Shown here: positions 1-7,475 of the stretch, one piece after another | Layout: each line of letters opens with the position of its first letter | Numbering within the stretch: position 1 is the stretch's first letter | NCBI GenBank assembly: GCA_944325215.1 | Contig: CALUZC010000005.1 | Coordinates: 1 to 64,000 of the forward strand | From: an uncultured Mucispirillum sp. | Lineage (GTDB): Bacteria > Chrysiogenota > Deferribacteres > Deferribacterales > Mucispirillaceae | Length of the DNA stretch: 64,000 bases | Reading direction: 5' to 3' | Notes under the pieces: generated by a model | What the model was told of the DNA's origin: nothing | Database searches by the model: none | What the model saw: the letters and a program-made list of their open reading frames with translations, nothing else | Position numbers and translations under genes: made by a program

Positions 1-2
1 CA

Positions 3-116
3 GTAAAGAAAACTGTAACTATCCCCCAGTGGATGGCAGATATGGCAGAAAGTAAAAAACTAAAACTTTCTAAAATATTACAAGAAGCTTTAAAAGAAAA
101 ATTAAAAGTTGTATAA
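3..116 (+). CDS. HicB-family antitoxin, C-terminal fragment (cut by window edge)
   Basis: The open frame enters from the left edge and ends at TAA 114-116, giving 37 visible residues. They read like the C-terminal ribbon-helix-helix segment of HicB antitoxins: a strand with TVTIPQWM, then two helices ending in KLSKILQEALKEKL, close to the family pattern of TIP-W followed by S-x-x-LQEALK. HicB proteins neutralise the HicA RNase toxin and repress their own operon. The toxin gene, normally just upstream of hicB or sometimes downstream, is not in this window. The family call rests on a short tail only. Confidence 0.7.
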   Translation, partial: VKKTVTIPQWMADMAESKKLKLSKILQEALKEKLKVV

Positions 117-160
117 AAGCATTTTCAAAATAAGTTGACTTATAATATGATTTGTTATCA

Positions 161-186
161 AGCAGGGGCGAACCCTGCTAATTTTT
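161..186 (+). terminator. Hairpin terminator after the HicB-like gene
   Basis: A 7-bp perfect stem (AGCAGGG 161-167 with CCCTGCT 173-179, loop GCGAA) is followed by a short T run (182-186). It sits 45 bp after the HicB-like stop, so it probably ends that transcript. The T run is interrupted, so strength is uncertain. Confidence 0.5.
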
Positions 187-221
187 GCGTAACAACTTAT
201 CTATATAATTTACTGGAGTAG

Positions 222-377
222 AAAACTCTATACTTAAAGGGTAACTCTATTCTTGAAAAAGGATACACTATCACAGCTTTAAGTGGTATTGATAATGCAA
301 AACAAACAATTGGTGATATGGCAAAAGAAGGTGCAAATCAAGTAAAAGGTGCTGTTAATGATGTTAAAATGCTGTAA
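222..377 (+). pseudogene. Startless ORF remnant of unknown origin
   Basis: After an in-frame TAG at 219-221 the frame stays open to TAA 375-377 and reads as 51 plausible residues, including ALSGIDNAKQTIGDMAKEGA and NQVKGAVNDVKML, an amphipathic-helix-like tail. No ATG, GTG or TTG is in frame, so it looks like the 3' end of a gene whose front has been lost. A strong hairpin terminator follows at 402-432, as expected behind a former gene. I do not recognise the family. It could also be a chance frame. Confidence 0.3.
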
Positions 378-401
378 AAAGTGTGTTTTAAAATAGAAAT
401 C

Positions 402-432
402 AAAAAGGCTAGAATTAAATTCTAGCCTTTTT
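402..432. terminator. Bidirectional terminator
   Basis: A perfect 13-bp stem, AAAAAGGCTAGAA (402-414) with its complement 420-432, around a TTAAA loop, ends in T runs on both strands. It lies between the plus-strand remnant ending at 377 and the minus-strand gene ending at 465, so it can serve both. Strong intrinsic terminator by shape. Confidence 0.85.
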
Positions 433-464
433 GATGATAAGTATTATTAAGTTATATACCTAAA

Positions 465-752
465 TTAATCATTATATAATGGATTATATAACGGACTGTT
501 TGGAATAGGGTTGTATCTACCTTTTCCATCAATATGATCAGAAGCACAATCTCTATTCATCAAGTTATTGTTTTTACTCACCCTATTTTTATTTACCCCA
601 TGAAACATCATATTTTTATCAACATAGCCAATAAGTATCCCGTTATCATCATAAACAGGTTGGTTATCTTTAGATGCTTTTATTCTTTTCCCTAATGCAA
701 AAAGCACTAACACAGCAATAAATAACATTATTAATACATTTACAAATAACAT
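465..752 (-). CDS. Small single-pass membrane protein, unknown function
   Basis: A 95-residue protein. Residues 1-19 form one hydrophobic segment (starting MLFVNVLIMLFIAVLVLF) followed by basic GKRIKASK, so the tail should face the cytoplasm or be processed by position. The tail contains VYDDNGILIGYVDKNMMFHG, reminiscent of short MORN-like or YD-type strands, then an Asn/Pro/Tyr-rich end (NSPLYNPLYND). A GGAG 8 bases before the ATG supports the start, and the 402-432 hairpin follows the stop directly. I do not recognise the family; it has no operon partner. Confidence 0.6.
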   Translation of the reverse strand: MLFVNVLIMLFIAVLVLFALGKRIKASKDNQPVYDDNGILIGYVDKNMMFHGVNKNRVSKNNNLMNRDCASDHIDGKGRYNPIPNSPLYNPLYND

Positions 753-994
753 AATCTCAACTCCATAATTTATTTAATAATTAGTAAATAGTTTACTTTG
801 TATCATATGTATAATATACATTAAAAATATTAAAAAGTCAATAATTATTTTTAAATTTTATTGTATTTTTCTGTTTACTATCAATAATTTATAAAATTAT
901 TGATAGTAAGAATATTTATGTGTTGATATAAAAACAATAATTATATATCATGAATAATAATAAATATATGGAGTTAAGACTATATCTACAACGA

Positions 995-1282
995 TTAAAT
1001 AGTAGCTAATAATTGATGAATAAATCTTTCTTTATATATATTAGGCATTACTGCTTTATCTATTAAATTCAGATTCTTCTTAAAAAAATTATCAGAAATG
1101 TTAAGTATGTCTTTTGGAATATTGTTTATGTCAACAATATTAAACTTATTAATATCTATTTTTTCATCTTTTTTATGACTATATACCAAGAATCTTTTTC
1201 CATTATATGTATGTCTCAAAAACAAATCAAAAAGAATTACAGTATCAGAATTTATTTTTTTTAAAATATCTAATCTTATCAT
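995..1282 (-). CDS. Hypothetical protein, possible second half of a split gene
   Basis: A 95-residue soluble, Lys/Asn/Ile-rich protein of no recognised family. Its ATG overlaps the stop of the next upstream minus-strand frame (1279-1440) as ATGA. That is either translational coupling of two small genes or the scar of a frameshift that split one gene. No good separate Shine-Dalgarno precedes the ATG beyond AAGAG directly abutting it, which favours coupling or a split. The surrounding 0.8-1.6 kb is otherwise gene-poor and very AT-rich. Confidence 0.4.
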   Translation of the reverse strand: MIRLDILKKINSDTVILFDLFLRHTYNGKRFLVYSHKKDEKIDINKFNIVDINNIPKDILNISDNFFKKNLNLIDKAVMPNIYKERFIHQLLATI

Positions 1283-1440
1283 CTCTTAAAACTGTTAAGG
1301 TAAAATGCCTCATCTATAAGGGTAAGTATATCGTTAATATATAGTTTAGCTGTTTCATAATCCCTTACATGTACAATATTCTCTGGTAATGGTGTTGCAT
1401 GAAACAATGGATTTCTATTGATGGTATAATATTGATACAT
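1279..1440 (-). CDS. Short hypothetical ORF upstream of and overlapping 995-1282
   Basis: Reads 53 residues from ATG 1440 and stops at TGA 1279-1281, overlapping the next start by ATGA. The composition (FHATPLPENIVHVRDYETAK, then a helix YINDILTLIDEAFYL) looks like real protein. The frame is open for another 18 codons upstream of this ATG to a TAA, without a better start. It is likely an N-terminally truncated or frameshifted gene together with 995-1282. Function unknown; 1441-1590 upstream shows no clear gene. Confidence 0.35.
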   Translation of the reverse strand: MYQYYTINRNPLFHATPLPENIVHVRDYETAKLYINDILTLIDEAFYLNSFKR

Positions 1441-1593
1441 TTTTTCTACTATGTCAATTATTTTTTCATTTTCAGCTATTATTAATAAATTATATTATTT
1501 AATTTATATATATTAAGATTTACTAAAATGAAAAAAATTACTTGTAATTTAAAATATAATATGGTAGAACTTACTTCTATTTTATAGGACTAT

Positions 1594-1625
1594 GACGGTC
1601 AGAACCCGTCAAATATAATAAGGAG
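1594..1625 (+). promoter_or_regulatory. Small leader hairpin and Shine-Dalgarno of rpmE
   Basis: A 5-bp GC stem (GACGG 1594-1598 with CCGTC 1606-1610) stands 10 bases before AGGAG (1621-1625), which is 8 bases from the rpmE ATG. Structured L31 leaders that regulate rpmE autogenously are known in several phyla; whether this short hairpin is one is inference only. Confidence 0.3.
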
Positions 1626-1633
1626 CCCTAATA

Positions 1634-1867
1634 ATGAAAGAAGGAATTCACCCAGATTATCATGAAGTAGTTTTTAAATGTGCATGTGGAGCAGAGCATA
1701 AAACTCGTTCTACTACTACTAAAACATCTATTGCTATTTGTTCTAACTGCCACCCATTTTATACTGGTAAACAAAAATTTGTTGATACTGCAGGTAGAGT
1801 GGAAAAATTTATGCGTAAATACGCTCAAGCAGAACAAAAACAAACAGAAAAAAAAGGTAAAAAATAA
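1634..1867 (+). CDS. rpmE: 50S ribosomal protein bL31
   Basis: A 77-residue bL31, part of the central protuberance of the large subunit. It begins [19 protein letters not shown], with CxC at 16/18 and CxxC at 36/39 ([11 protein letters not shown]), the zinc-binding form, and has the usual lysine-rich tail. Length is typical. AGGAG lies 8 bases before the ATG. Transcription appears to end at the hairpin just after the stop. The zinc-type protein is often swapped for a Cys-less paralogue under zinc shortage; no paralogue is in the window. Confidence 0.97.
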   Translation: MKEGIHPDYHEVVFKCACGAEHKTRSTTTKTSIAICSNCHPFYTGKQKFVDTAGRVEKFMRKYAQAEQKQTEKKGKK

Positions 1868-1878
1868 TTTTTATAAAT

Positions 1879-1904
1879 ACAGCCTGTTATATCAGGCTGT
1901 TTTA
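1879..1904 (+). terminator. Terminator after rpmE
   Basis: An 8-bp perfect stem, ACAGCCTG (1879-1886) with CAGGCTGT (1893-1900) and loop TTATAT, is followed by a short T run. It lies between the rpmE stop and thyX, only 12 bases before the thyX ATG, so thyX may rely on read-through or a promoter inside rpmE. Confidence 0.6.
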
Positions 1905-1915
1905 TAGGTATTTAT

Positions 1916-2629
1916 ATGCGTAATACAGAATTAAAAGTAGAATTACTGCAGCATAATGCAGAGCCTGAAAAAATAGCAGCTTTAGCAGCAAAACTTTGCT
2001 ATTCTGGGGCTGATTTAGCAGCGTTGCAGGAAAAAGTAACAAATGAGGAACAGACTGATTTTATAAAAAAACTTATTAGTATGGGACATTTTTCTGTATT
2101 TGAGCATGTAAGTTTTACTTTTGGTGTAGAAGGTGTTTCTCGTGCGTTAACCCACCAGCTTGTTCGCCACAGGCTTGCAAGCTATTCTCAAAAATCTCAA
2201 AGATATGTTAAAGCAGGGGAAAACTTTCCATTTATTATGCCTTACACTGTTGAAGAAAATCCTGAAACAGCAGCTATATTTAACGAAACAATAAACCAAA
2301 TTTCTGTTGCATATAAAAAACTTATTGATTTAGGTATACCAGCAGAAGATGCCAGATATCTACTTCCTAATGCCTGCGAAACTAAAATTATTGTTAGTAT
2401 GAATGCTAGAGAACTGCTCCATTTTTTTGCTTTAAGATCGTGTAATCGTGCCCAATGGGAGATTAGAGAATTGTCTGATAAAATGCTTGCTTTATGCTAC
2501 AGTGTAGCACCTGCTATATTTGAAAATGCAGGGCCAGGTTGTGTTAAAAAAGGCTGTACAGAAGGTAAATTTAATTGTGGGCAGGCAGTTCAAGTTCGTA
2601 AACGTATTGCATCTTTAAAACAGCATTAG
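1916..2629 (+). CDS. thyX: FAD-dependent thymidylate synthase
   Basis: A 237-residue ThyX, which makes dTMP from dUMP with methylene-tetrahydrofolate, FAD and NADPH. The signature RHRxxSxxxxSxR is present at residues 84-96 (RHRLASYSQKSQR), and the Ser/Arg dUMP-binding set is intact. The protein ends with a Cys-rich tail (GPGCVKKGCTEGKFNCGQ). No thyA is seen here. The dCMP deaminase at 41516 would help supply its dUMP. The Shine-Dalgarno before the ATG is weak (AGG at about 9 bases), and the rpmE terminator is very close. Confidence 0.96.
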   Translation: MRNTELKVELLQHNAEPEKIAALAAKLCYSGADLAALQEKVTNEEQTDFIKKLISMGHFSVFEHVSFTFGVEGVSRALTHQLVRHRLASYSQKSQRYVKAGENFPFIMPYTVEENPETAAIFNETINQISVAYKKLIDLGIPAEDARYLLPNACETKIIVSMNARELLHFFALRSCNRAQWEIRELSDKMLALCYSVAPAIFENAGPGCVKKGCTEGKFNCGQAVQVRKRIASLKQH

Positions 2630-2733
2630 CTATCCATAATATTATCTTGAAGAAAAAGTGTCTTTTTTATAAATAAATGTTTATTAATATGCTTAATAAG
2701 GTATTATTGTAAGAAAAAAATAAGGTGTTATAT

Positions 2734-3666
2734 ATGAGTGAAGAAAAGAAAAATATTGGAGGGCAGGCAGTTATAGAGGGTGTTATGATGCGTGCACCTA
2801 ATAAATTTGTTATAGCTGTCCGCCAGCCTGATGGAACAATTGCTGTTAAAAGAGATAATATAAAATTAGATTCTAATAAAATATTAAAAAAACCAATAAT
2901 TCGTGGTCTTATAGGGCTTTATGATGCCTTAGTACTGGGTATTAAAGCGTTAAATTTTTCAGCAGAAAAAGCTATGCCTGATGAGTTTGAAAAAAATGGT
3001 AAAACTTCAAAATTAGAAACATTTTTTTCAATGTTTTTAGGTATTGCATTAGGTATAGTTTTATTCCTATATTTACCATTACAGCTTACAGAACTTTCTA
3101 AAAAGATTTTTCCTATTGTGGAACATTCTTTTTTAGTTTTTAACCTTGTAGATGGTGTTTTAAGAATAGTATTTTTTATTATATATCTGCTTATTATTTC
3201 GCAGATGAAAGATATTAAACGAGTATTCTCATACCATGGGGCAGAGCATAAATGTATATATGCTTATGAATCAGGTAAAGAATTAACAGTTGAAAATGCA
3301 AGAAGTATGAGCAGATTTCACCCAAGATGTGGAACAAGCTTTTTACTTATTGTTCTTATTGTATCTATCTTTGTATTTTCTTTAATACCAAAAGATTCCC
3401 ACTTTTTAATAAAATTTGGTTCTCGTATTTTATTTATGCCGTTAATTGCGGGTATAAGCTATGAAATATTAAAATTAAGTGGTAAACATGCTAATAATAT
3501 TATTGTAAAAATATTAATAACACCAGGGCTTTGGCTGCAGAAAATTACTACTAGAGAACCAGATGATGATATGCTTGAAGTTGCTATGATATCTATTAAA
3601 GAAGCACTTCGTAAAGATGATGATGAAACATATATAAAACCAGAAAATGTAGAATATTGTAATTAA
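2734..3666 (+). CDS. DUF1385 family membrane protein (YqhQ-like)
   Basis: About 310 residues. The N-terminus (EEKKNIGGQAVIEGVMMRAP) and RGLIGLYDALVLGIKALN are typical of DUF1385, followed by about four hydrophobic segments and the conserved YHGAEHKCIYAYE and RFHPRCGTSFLL motifs. The molecular function is unknown. I start at ATG 2734, 8 bases after AAGG; an in-frame GTG at 2725 overlaps that Shine-Dalgarno. In many bacteria this gene lies, as here, just ahead of prfA and prmC, with which it probably forms an operon (17-base gap). Confidence 0.9.
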   Translation: MSEEKKNIGGQAVIEGVMMRAPNKFVIAVRQPDGTIAVKRDNIKLDSNKILKKPIIRGLIGLYDALVLGIKALNFSAEKAMPDEFEKNGKTSKLETFFSMFLGIALGIVLFLYLPLQLTELSKKIFPIVEHSFLVFNLVDGVLRIVFFIIYLLIISQMKDIKRVFSYHGAEHKCIYAYESGKELTVENARSMSRFHPRCGTSFLLIVLIVSIFVFSLIPKDSHFLIKFGSRILFMPLIAGISYEILKLSGKHANNIIVKILITPGLWLQKITTREPDDDMLEVAMISIKEALRKDDDETYIKPENVEYCN

Positions 3667-3683
3667 GTTAGGAGATTATTATA

Positions 3684-4751
3684 ATGTATGATAAGCTTGA
3701 AGAAGTAGTCAAAAGATATGATGAACTTACAAATTTACTTTCAAATGCAGATGTTTTAAAAGACCAGTCTCAGTTTGCAAAGTATTCTAAAGAACATGCT
3801 GAAAAGCGACCAATTGTTGAAACTTTTTTAAAGCTTAAAGAAGTAAAGAAATCTCTTGATGATGCTCATGAAATATTAAAAGGTGATGATAAAGATTTAG
3901 AAGAGCTTGCAGAAATGGAAATAGAGGAAGCAAAGGAAACTATTCCTGCTTTAGAACATGAATTAAAACTGTTATTACTTCCTAAAGACCCATATGCTGA
4001 TAAAAATATTTATTTAGAAATTAGGGCTGGTACTGGTGGTGATGAAGCTTCACTATTTGCTGCTAATCTTTTTAGAATGTATACCCGTTATGCAGAACTG
4101 CACAGGTGGAAGTTTGAAATTGTTGAAATGAATGAAACAGGTGTTGGTGGTTATAAAGAAGTTATTGTTGCCATACGTGGTAAATCTGTATACAGCAGAT
4201 TAAAGTATGAAAGTGGCGGCCACCGTGTGCAGCGTATACCAGATACAGAATCTTCTGGTAGAATACACACATCAGCCTGCACTGTTGCTGTTCTTCCAGA
4301 AGCTGATGATGTGGAAATTCAAATTGAACCAAAAGATTTAAGAATAGATGTATATAGGTCTGGTGGTGCCGGTGGGCAGCATGTAAATACTACAGATTCT
4401 GCTGTTCGTATTACACATATTCCAACAAATATTGTGGTAACATGCCAAGATGAACGCTCTCAAATAAAAAATAAAGAAAAAGCAATGAAATTATTAAAAT
4501 CAAGGCTTTTAGAAGAGGAAATAAGAAGAGCAGAAAGTGAACGTTCTGAAGAAAGAAGGCTTCAAGTTGGTTCGGGAGATAGGTCTGAAAGAATAAGAAC
4601 TTATAATTTTCCACAAAACAGGCTTACAGACCACAGAATTAATTTAACAGTATATAGTCTTGATAAAGTAATGGAAGGGGATTTAGATGAAATACTAGAT
4701 GCACTTTCAGCTTATGACCAAACAGAAAGGCTAAAAAGTGCAGGTTTATAA
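3684..4751 (+). CDS. prfA: Peptide chain release factor 1
   Basis: A 355-residue class I release factor that reads UAA and UAG. The GGQ peptidyl-hydrolysis loop is at 230-232 ([16 protein letters not shown]), the target of PrmC methylation encoded next door. The codon-recognition tripeptide of RF1 (PxT, usually PAT or PVT) reads P-D-T at 186-188 in [13 protein letters not shown], an uncommon middle residue. GAGRAGTGG-type surroundings and length are standard. AGGAG precedes the ATG at good distance. It lies in the operon DUF1385-prfA-prmC-murA-hisG-bamA. Confidence 0.97.
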   Translation: MYDKLEEVVKRYDELTNLLSNADVLKDQSQFAKYSKEHAEKRPIVETFLKLKEVKKSLDDAHEILKGDDKDLEELAEMEIEEAKETIPALEHELKLLLLPKDPYADKNIYLEIRAGTGGDEASLFAANLFRMYTRYAELHRWKFEIVEMNETGVGGYKEVIVAIRGKSVYSRLKYESGGHRVQRIPDTESSGRIHTSACTVAVLPEADDVEIQIEPKDLRIDVYRSGGAGGQHVNTTDSAVRITHIPTNIVVTCQDERSQIKNKEKAMKLLKSRLLEEEIRRAESERSEERRLQVGSGDRSERIRTYNFPQNRLTDHRINLTVYSLDKVMEGDLDEILDALSAYDQTERLKSAGL

Positions 4752-4769
4752 GTAGTAAAAGGCAATAAT

Positions 4770-5579
4770 TTGGTAGTAAATGAATTTTTAAAAGAAGTAA
4801 AAAAATTTGGTTTACCACTTTCTCATGGTCTTGATATAGCTTCTTATTTACTGGATATAAATTATAATGACATAGGCAGTTATTATAATGCGGTGTTGGA
4901 AGAAAATAAGGTAGAAATAGTTTTAGAGAAATTAAAACAACACATACCAACAGCATATATTACTGGTAGAAAAGAATTTTATGGCAGAGAATTTATTGTT
5001 AATGAAGATGTTTTAATTCCAAGAGTTGAAACAGAAATATTAATTGATGAAGTTTTAAAAAAATATAAAGATGGCAGTAATTTAGAAATTATTGATATTT
5101 GCTCTGGCAGTGGAGCAATAGGTTTAACTGTTATGCAGGAACTTAATAACTGCCATTTAACACTGCTTGATATAAGCCAAAAGGCAATAGAAATAAGTAA
5201 AAAAAATGCTGATAAATTTAATTTAAAAAATATTAAATATATATGCAGTGATATATTATTATATACTACTGCAAAAAAATATGATATAGTCCTTTGTAAC
5301 CCACCCTATATATCTTATGATGAATATGAAGGGTTGCAGGAAGAAGTAAAATATGAGCCAAAAAATGCACTGGTGGCTGATGATAATGGGTTGATATTTT
5401 ATAAAAATATATTGAGTAAATTTTCATTATTATGTAAAAGTAATGGAGCTGTTTTTTTTGAAATAGGGGCAAATCAAGCAGATAGTGTAATGGGTATAGC
5501 AAAAGTGAATAATCTTATGGCAGAATGTGTAAAAGATTATTCTTTAAATAATAGAGTAATAATTGTCTATAATAAGTAA
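4770..5579 (+). CDS. prmC: Release factor glutamine methyltransferase
   Basis: A 269-residue SAM-dependent N5-glutamine methyltransferase that modifies the GGQ glutamine of release factors. The SAM-binding motif is IIDICSGSGAIGL and the catalytic NPPY motif lies in DIVLCNPPYIS. The start is TTG 4770, supported by AAAGG 8 bases upstream; the first ATG in frame comes much later and would cut the helical N-terminal domain. It follows its substrate gene prfA by 18 bases and precedes murA by 12. Confidence 0.95.
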   Translation: MVVNEFLKEVKKFGLPLSHGLDIASYLLDINYNDIGSYYNAVLEENKVEIVLEKLKQHIPTAYITGRKEFYGREFIVNEDVLIPRVETEILIDEVLKKYKDGSNLEIIDICSGSGAIGLTVMQELNNCHLTLLDISQKAIEISKKNADKFNLKNIKYICSDILLYTTAKKYDIVLCNPPYISYDEYEGLQEEVKYEPKNALVADDNGLIFYKNILSKFSLLCKSNGAVFFEIGANQADSVMGIAKVNNLMAECVKDYSLNNRVIIVYNK

Positions 5580-5591
5580 ATTGAGGGCTAA

Positions 5592-6854
5592 ATGGAAAAG
5601 TTAATTATTAATGGAGCATCTTCTTTAAATGGTGAAGTGATTATTAGTGGGGCGAAGAATTCATCTTTACCTATTCTTGCAGCAACTATTTTAGCAGAAG
5701 GCACATATAATATAGATAATATACCAGCATTAAGAGATATTAATACTATGTTTAAATTATTAGAAAATGTTGGTGTAACTTCTAGTTTTCAAAATAATAG
5801 TGCAGTTATAGATAATACAGGAACAAATGTTTATGAAGCACCTTATGAGCTTGTAAAAACAATGCGTGCTTCAATTGTTCTGCTTGGTCCATTACTTGCA
5901 AAAAAGGGAAAAGCAAAAGTCTCACTTCCTGGAGGCTGTGCTATTGGGGAACGCCCTGTTGATTTGCATATTGCAGCTTTAGAAAAAATGGGTGCAAATA
6001 TTGAAGTTAAAGATGGTTATATTTTTGCAGAGTGTCCAAGACTTCAAGGTGTAGAAATTGTATTTGATAAAGTTACTGTTACTGGAACAGAAAATATTAT
6101 GATGGCAGCAGCTTTAGCAAATGGAACTACTATTTTAAAAAATGCTGCACAAGAACCTGAAGTGGTTGATTTGGCAGATTTTTTACGTAAAATGGGTGCA
6201 GATATTGAAGGGGACGGAACAAATACTATTACCATAAAAGGTAAAGATAAACTTCACAGTGCAAACCATTCCATTATGCCTGATAGAATTGAAGCTGGGA
6301 CATTTTTATGTGCAGTTGCAGGTGTTGGTGGTGATATAACACTGAAAAAATGCCCTGTCCATACAATGGACGCAATTATTGAAAAACTTCGCCTAGCTGG
6401 GCTTGAAATTAATGTTATAGATGATGAAACAATAAATGCTAAAATGCATGGGCAAATTAAGGCAGTAGATGTGAAAACTGCTCCATATCCTGCTTTTCCT
6501 ACCGATATGCAGGCTCAATTTATGGCAGTTATGCTTAAAAGTAATGGTGTATCTGTTATTAATGAATCTATATTTGAAAATAGGTTTATGCATGTTCCTG
6601 AATTTAAGAGAATGGGTGCAGATATTACTTTAAATGATTCTAATGCAGTAGTAAAAGGTGTTCCATCTTTTAGTGGTGCTCCAGTTATGGCTTCTGATTT
6701 AAGGGCAAGTGCTGGGCTTGTAATTGCTGCATTAATGGCAGAGCATGGAAGTTCTGTTCACAGAATTTACCATTTAGATAGAGGTTATGAGGGTTTTGAG
6801 GTTAAACTTAATAAACTTGGGGCAAATATAGAGCGAGTAAAAGATAATGAATAA
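5592..6854 (+). CDS. murA: UDP-N-acetylglucosamine 1-carboxyvinyltransferase
   Basis: A 420-residue MurA, the first committed step of peptidoglycan synthesis (enolpyruvyl transfer from PEP to UDP-GlcNAc). The catalytic Cys is retained at residue 116 in LPGGCAIGERPVDLH, so fosfomycin sensitivity at this residue is expected. Lys22-Asn23 (SGAKNSSLP) and RASxxLLGP are intact. Full length. It overlaps hisG by 8 bases, pointing to coupled translation. Confidence 0.97.
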   Translation: MEKLIINGASSLNGEVIISGAKNSSLPILAATILAEGTYNIDNIPALRDINTMFKLLENVGVTSSFQNNSAVIDNTGTNVYEAPYELVKTMRASIVLLGPLLAKKGKAKVSLPGGCAIGERPVDLHIAALEKMGANIEVKDGYIFAECPRLQGVEIVFDKVTVTGTENIMMAAALANGTTILKNAAQEPEVVDLADFLRKMGADIEGDGTNTITIKGKDKLHSANHSIMPDRIEAGTFLCAVAGVGGDITLKKCPVHTMDAIIEKLRLAGLEINVIDDETINAKMHGQIKAVDVKTAPYPAFPTDMQAQFMAVMLKSNGVSVINESIFENRFMHVPEFKRMGADITLNDSNAVVKGVPSFSGAPVMASDLRASAGLVIAALMAEHGSSVHRIYHLDRGYEGFEVKLNKLGANIERVKDNE

Positions 6855-7473
6855 TAATATATCTATTGCACTTCCAAAAGGTCGTTTGGCAGAAGAAACA
6901 CTGGAGTTATTTATTAATAAGGGTATCTGTGGCAGTGATGTTGTAGATTTTAATTCTAGAAAATTAATCTTTACTGATGAGAAAAATCATATTAGTTTTT
7001 TATTAATTAGAAATACAGATATTCCTGCATATGTAGAATATGGTGCTGCTGATTTAGGTGTTGTTGGAAAAGATGTGCTGCTTGAAAGCAAAAGCCCATT
7101 ATATGAGTTTATGGATTTAGGGTTTGGTTACTGCAGGCTTTGTTCTGCTGGTATAAAAGACAGGGATAATACATACAGGCAGAATATGAAAATTGCTACA
7201 AAATACCCACACATTACAAAAGAGTTTTTTGCAAAAAAGGGTATTATGGTAGATATTATAAAACTTTACGGTTCTATAGAGATAGCACCAATTGCAGGGC
7301 TTTCTGATTTAATTGTTGATTTAGTTTCCACTGGGGAGACTATGCGAAAAAATGGTCTTTGTGAAGTTGAAACTATTATGGAATCAACTGCTCGTCTTGT
7401 AGCAAATAAAAGTTTGTCACGAGCAAAACATGTAAGGATTAAAGAAATTTTAAACATGCTGGAGCTTTACTAA
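6847..7473 (+). CDS. hisG: ATP phosphoribosyltransferase, short form
   Basis: A 208-residue HisG, the first step of histidine synthesis. It begins NISIALPKGRLAEET and has the PRPP-binding region IVDLVSTGETMRKNGL. It lacks the C-terminal regulatory ACT-like domain of the about 300-residue form, so it is the short HisG that works as a complex with HisZ. No hisZ or other his gene lies in this window. It overlaps murA by 8 bases and ends 2 bases before bamA. The murA-hisG pairing is a known arrangement in several phyla. Confidence 0.96.
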   Translation: MNNNISIALPKGRLAEETLELFINKGICGSDVVDFNSRKLIFTDEKNHISFLLIRNTDIPAYVEYGAADLGVVGKDVLLESKSPLYEFMDLGFGYCRLCSAGIKDRDNTYRQNMKIATKYPHITKEFFAKKGIMVDIIKLYGSIEIAPIAGLSDLIVDLVSTGETMRKNGLCEVETIMESTARLVANKSLSRAKHVRIKEILNMLELY

Positions 7474-7475
7474 GT

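Noticed and set aside
135-150. TTGACT directly followed by TATAAT as a promoter
   Set aside because: The two hexamers are adjacent, without the needed 16-18 base spacer; no clear -10 lies at the right distance.
4639-4956. A 105-codon minus-strand frame over the prfA-prmC junction
   Set aside because: Low-complexity Leu/Pro/His sequence with no ribosome-binding site, opposite two conserved genes.
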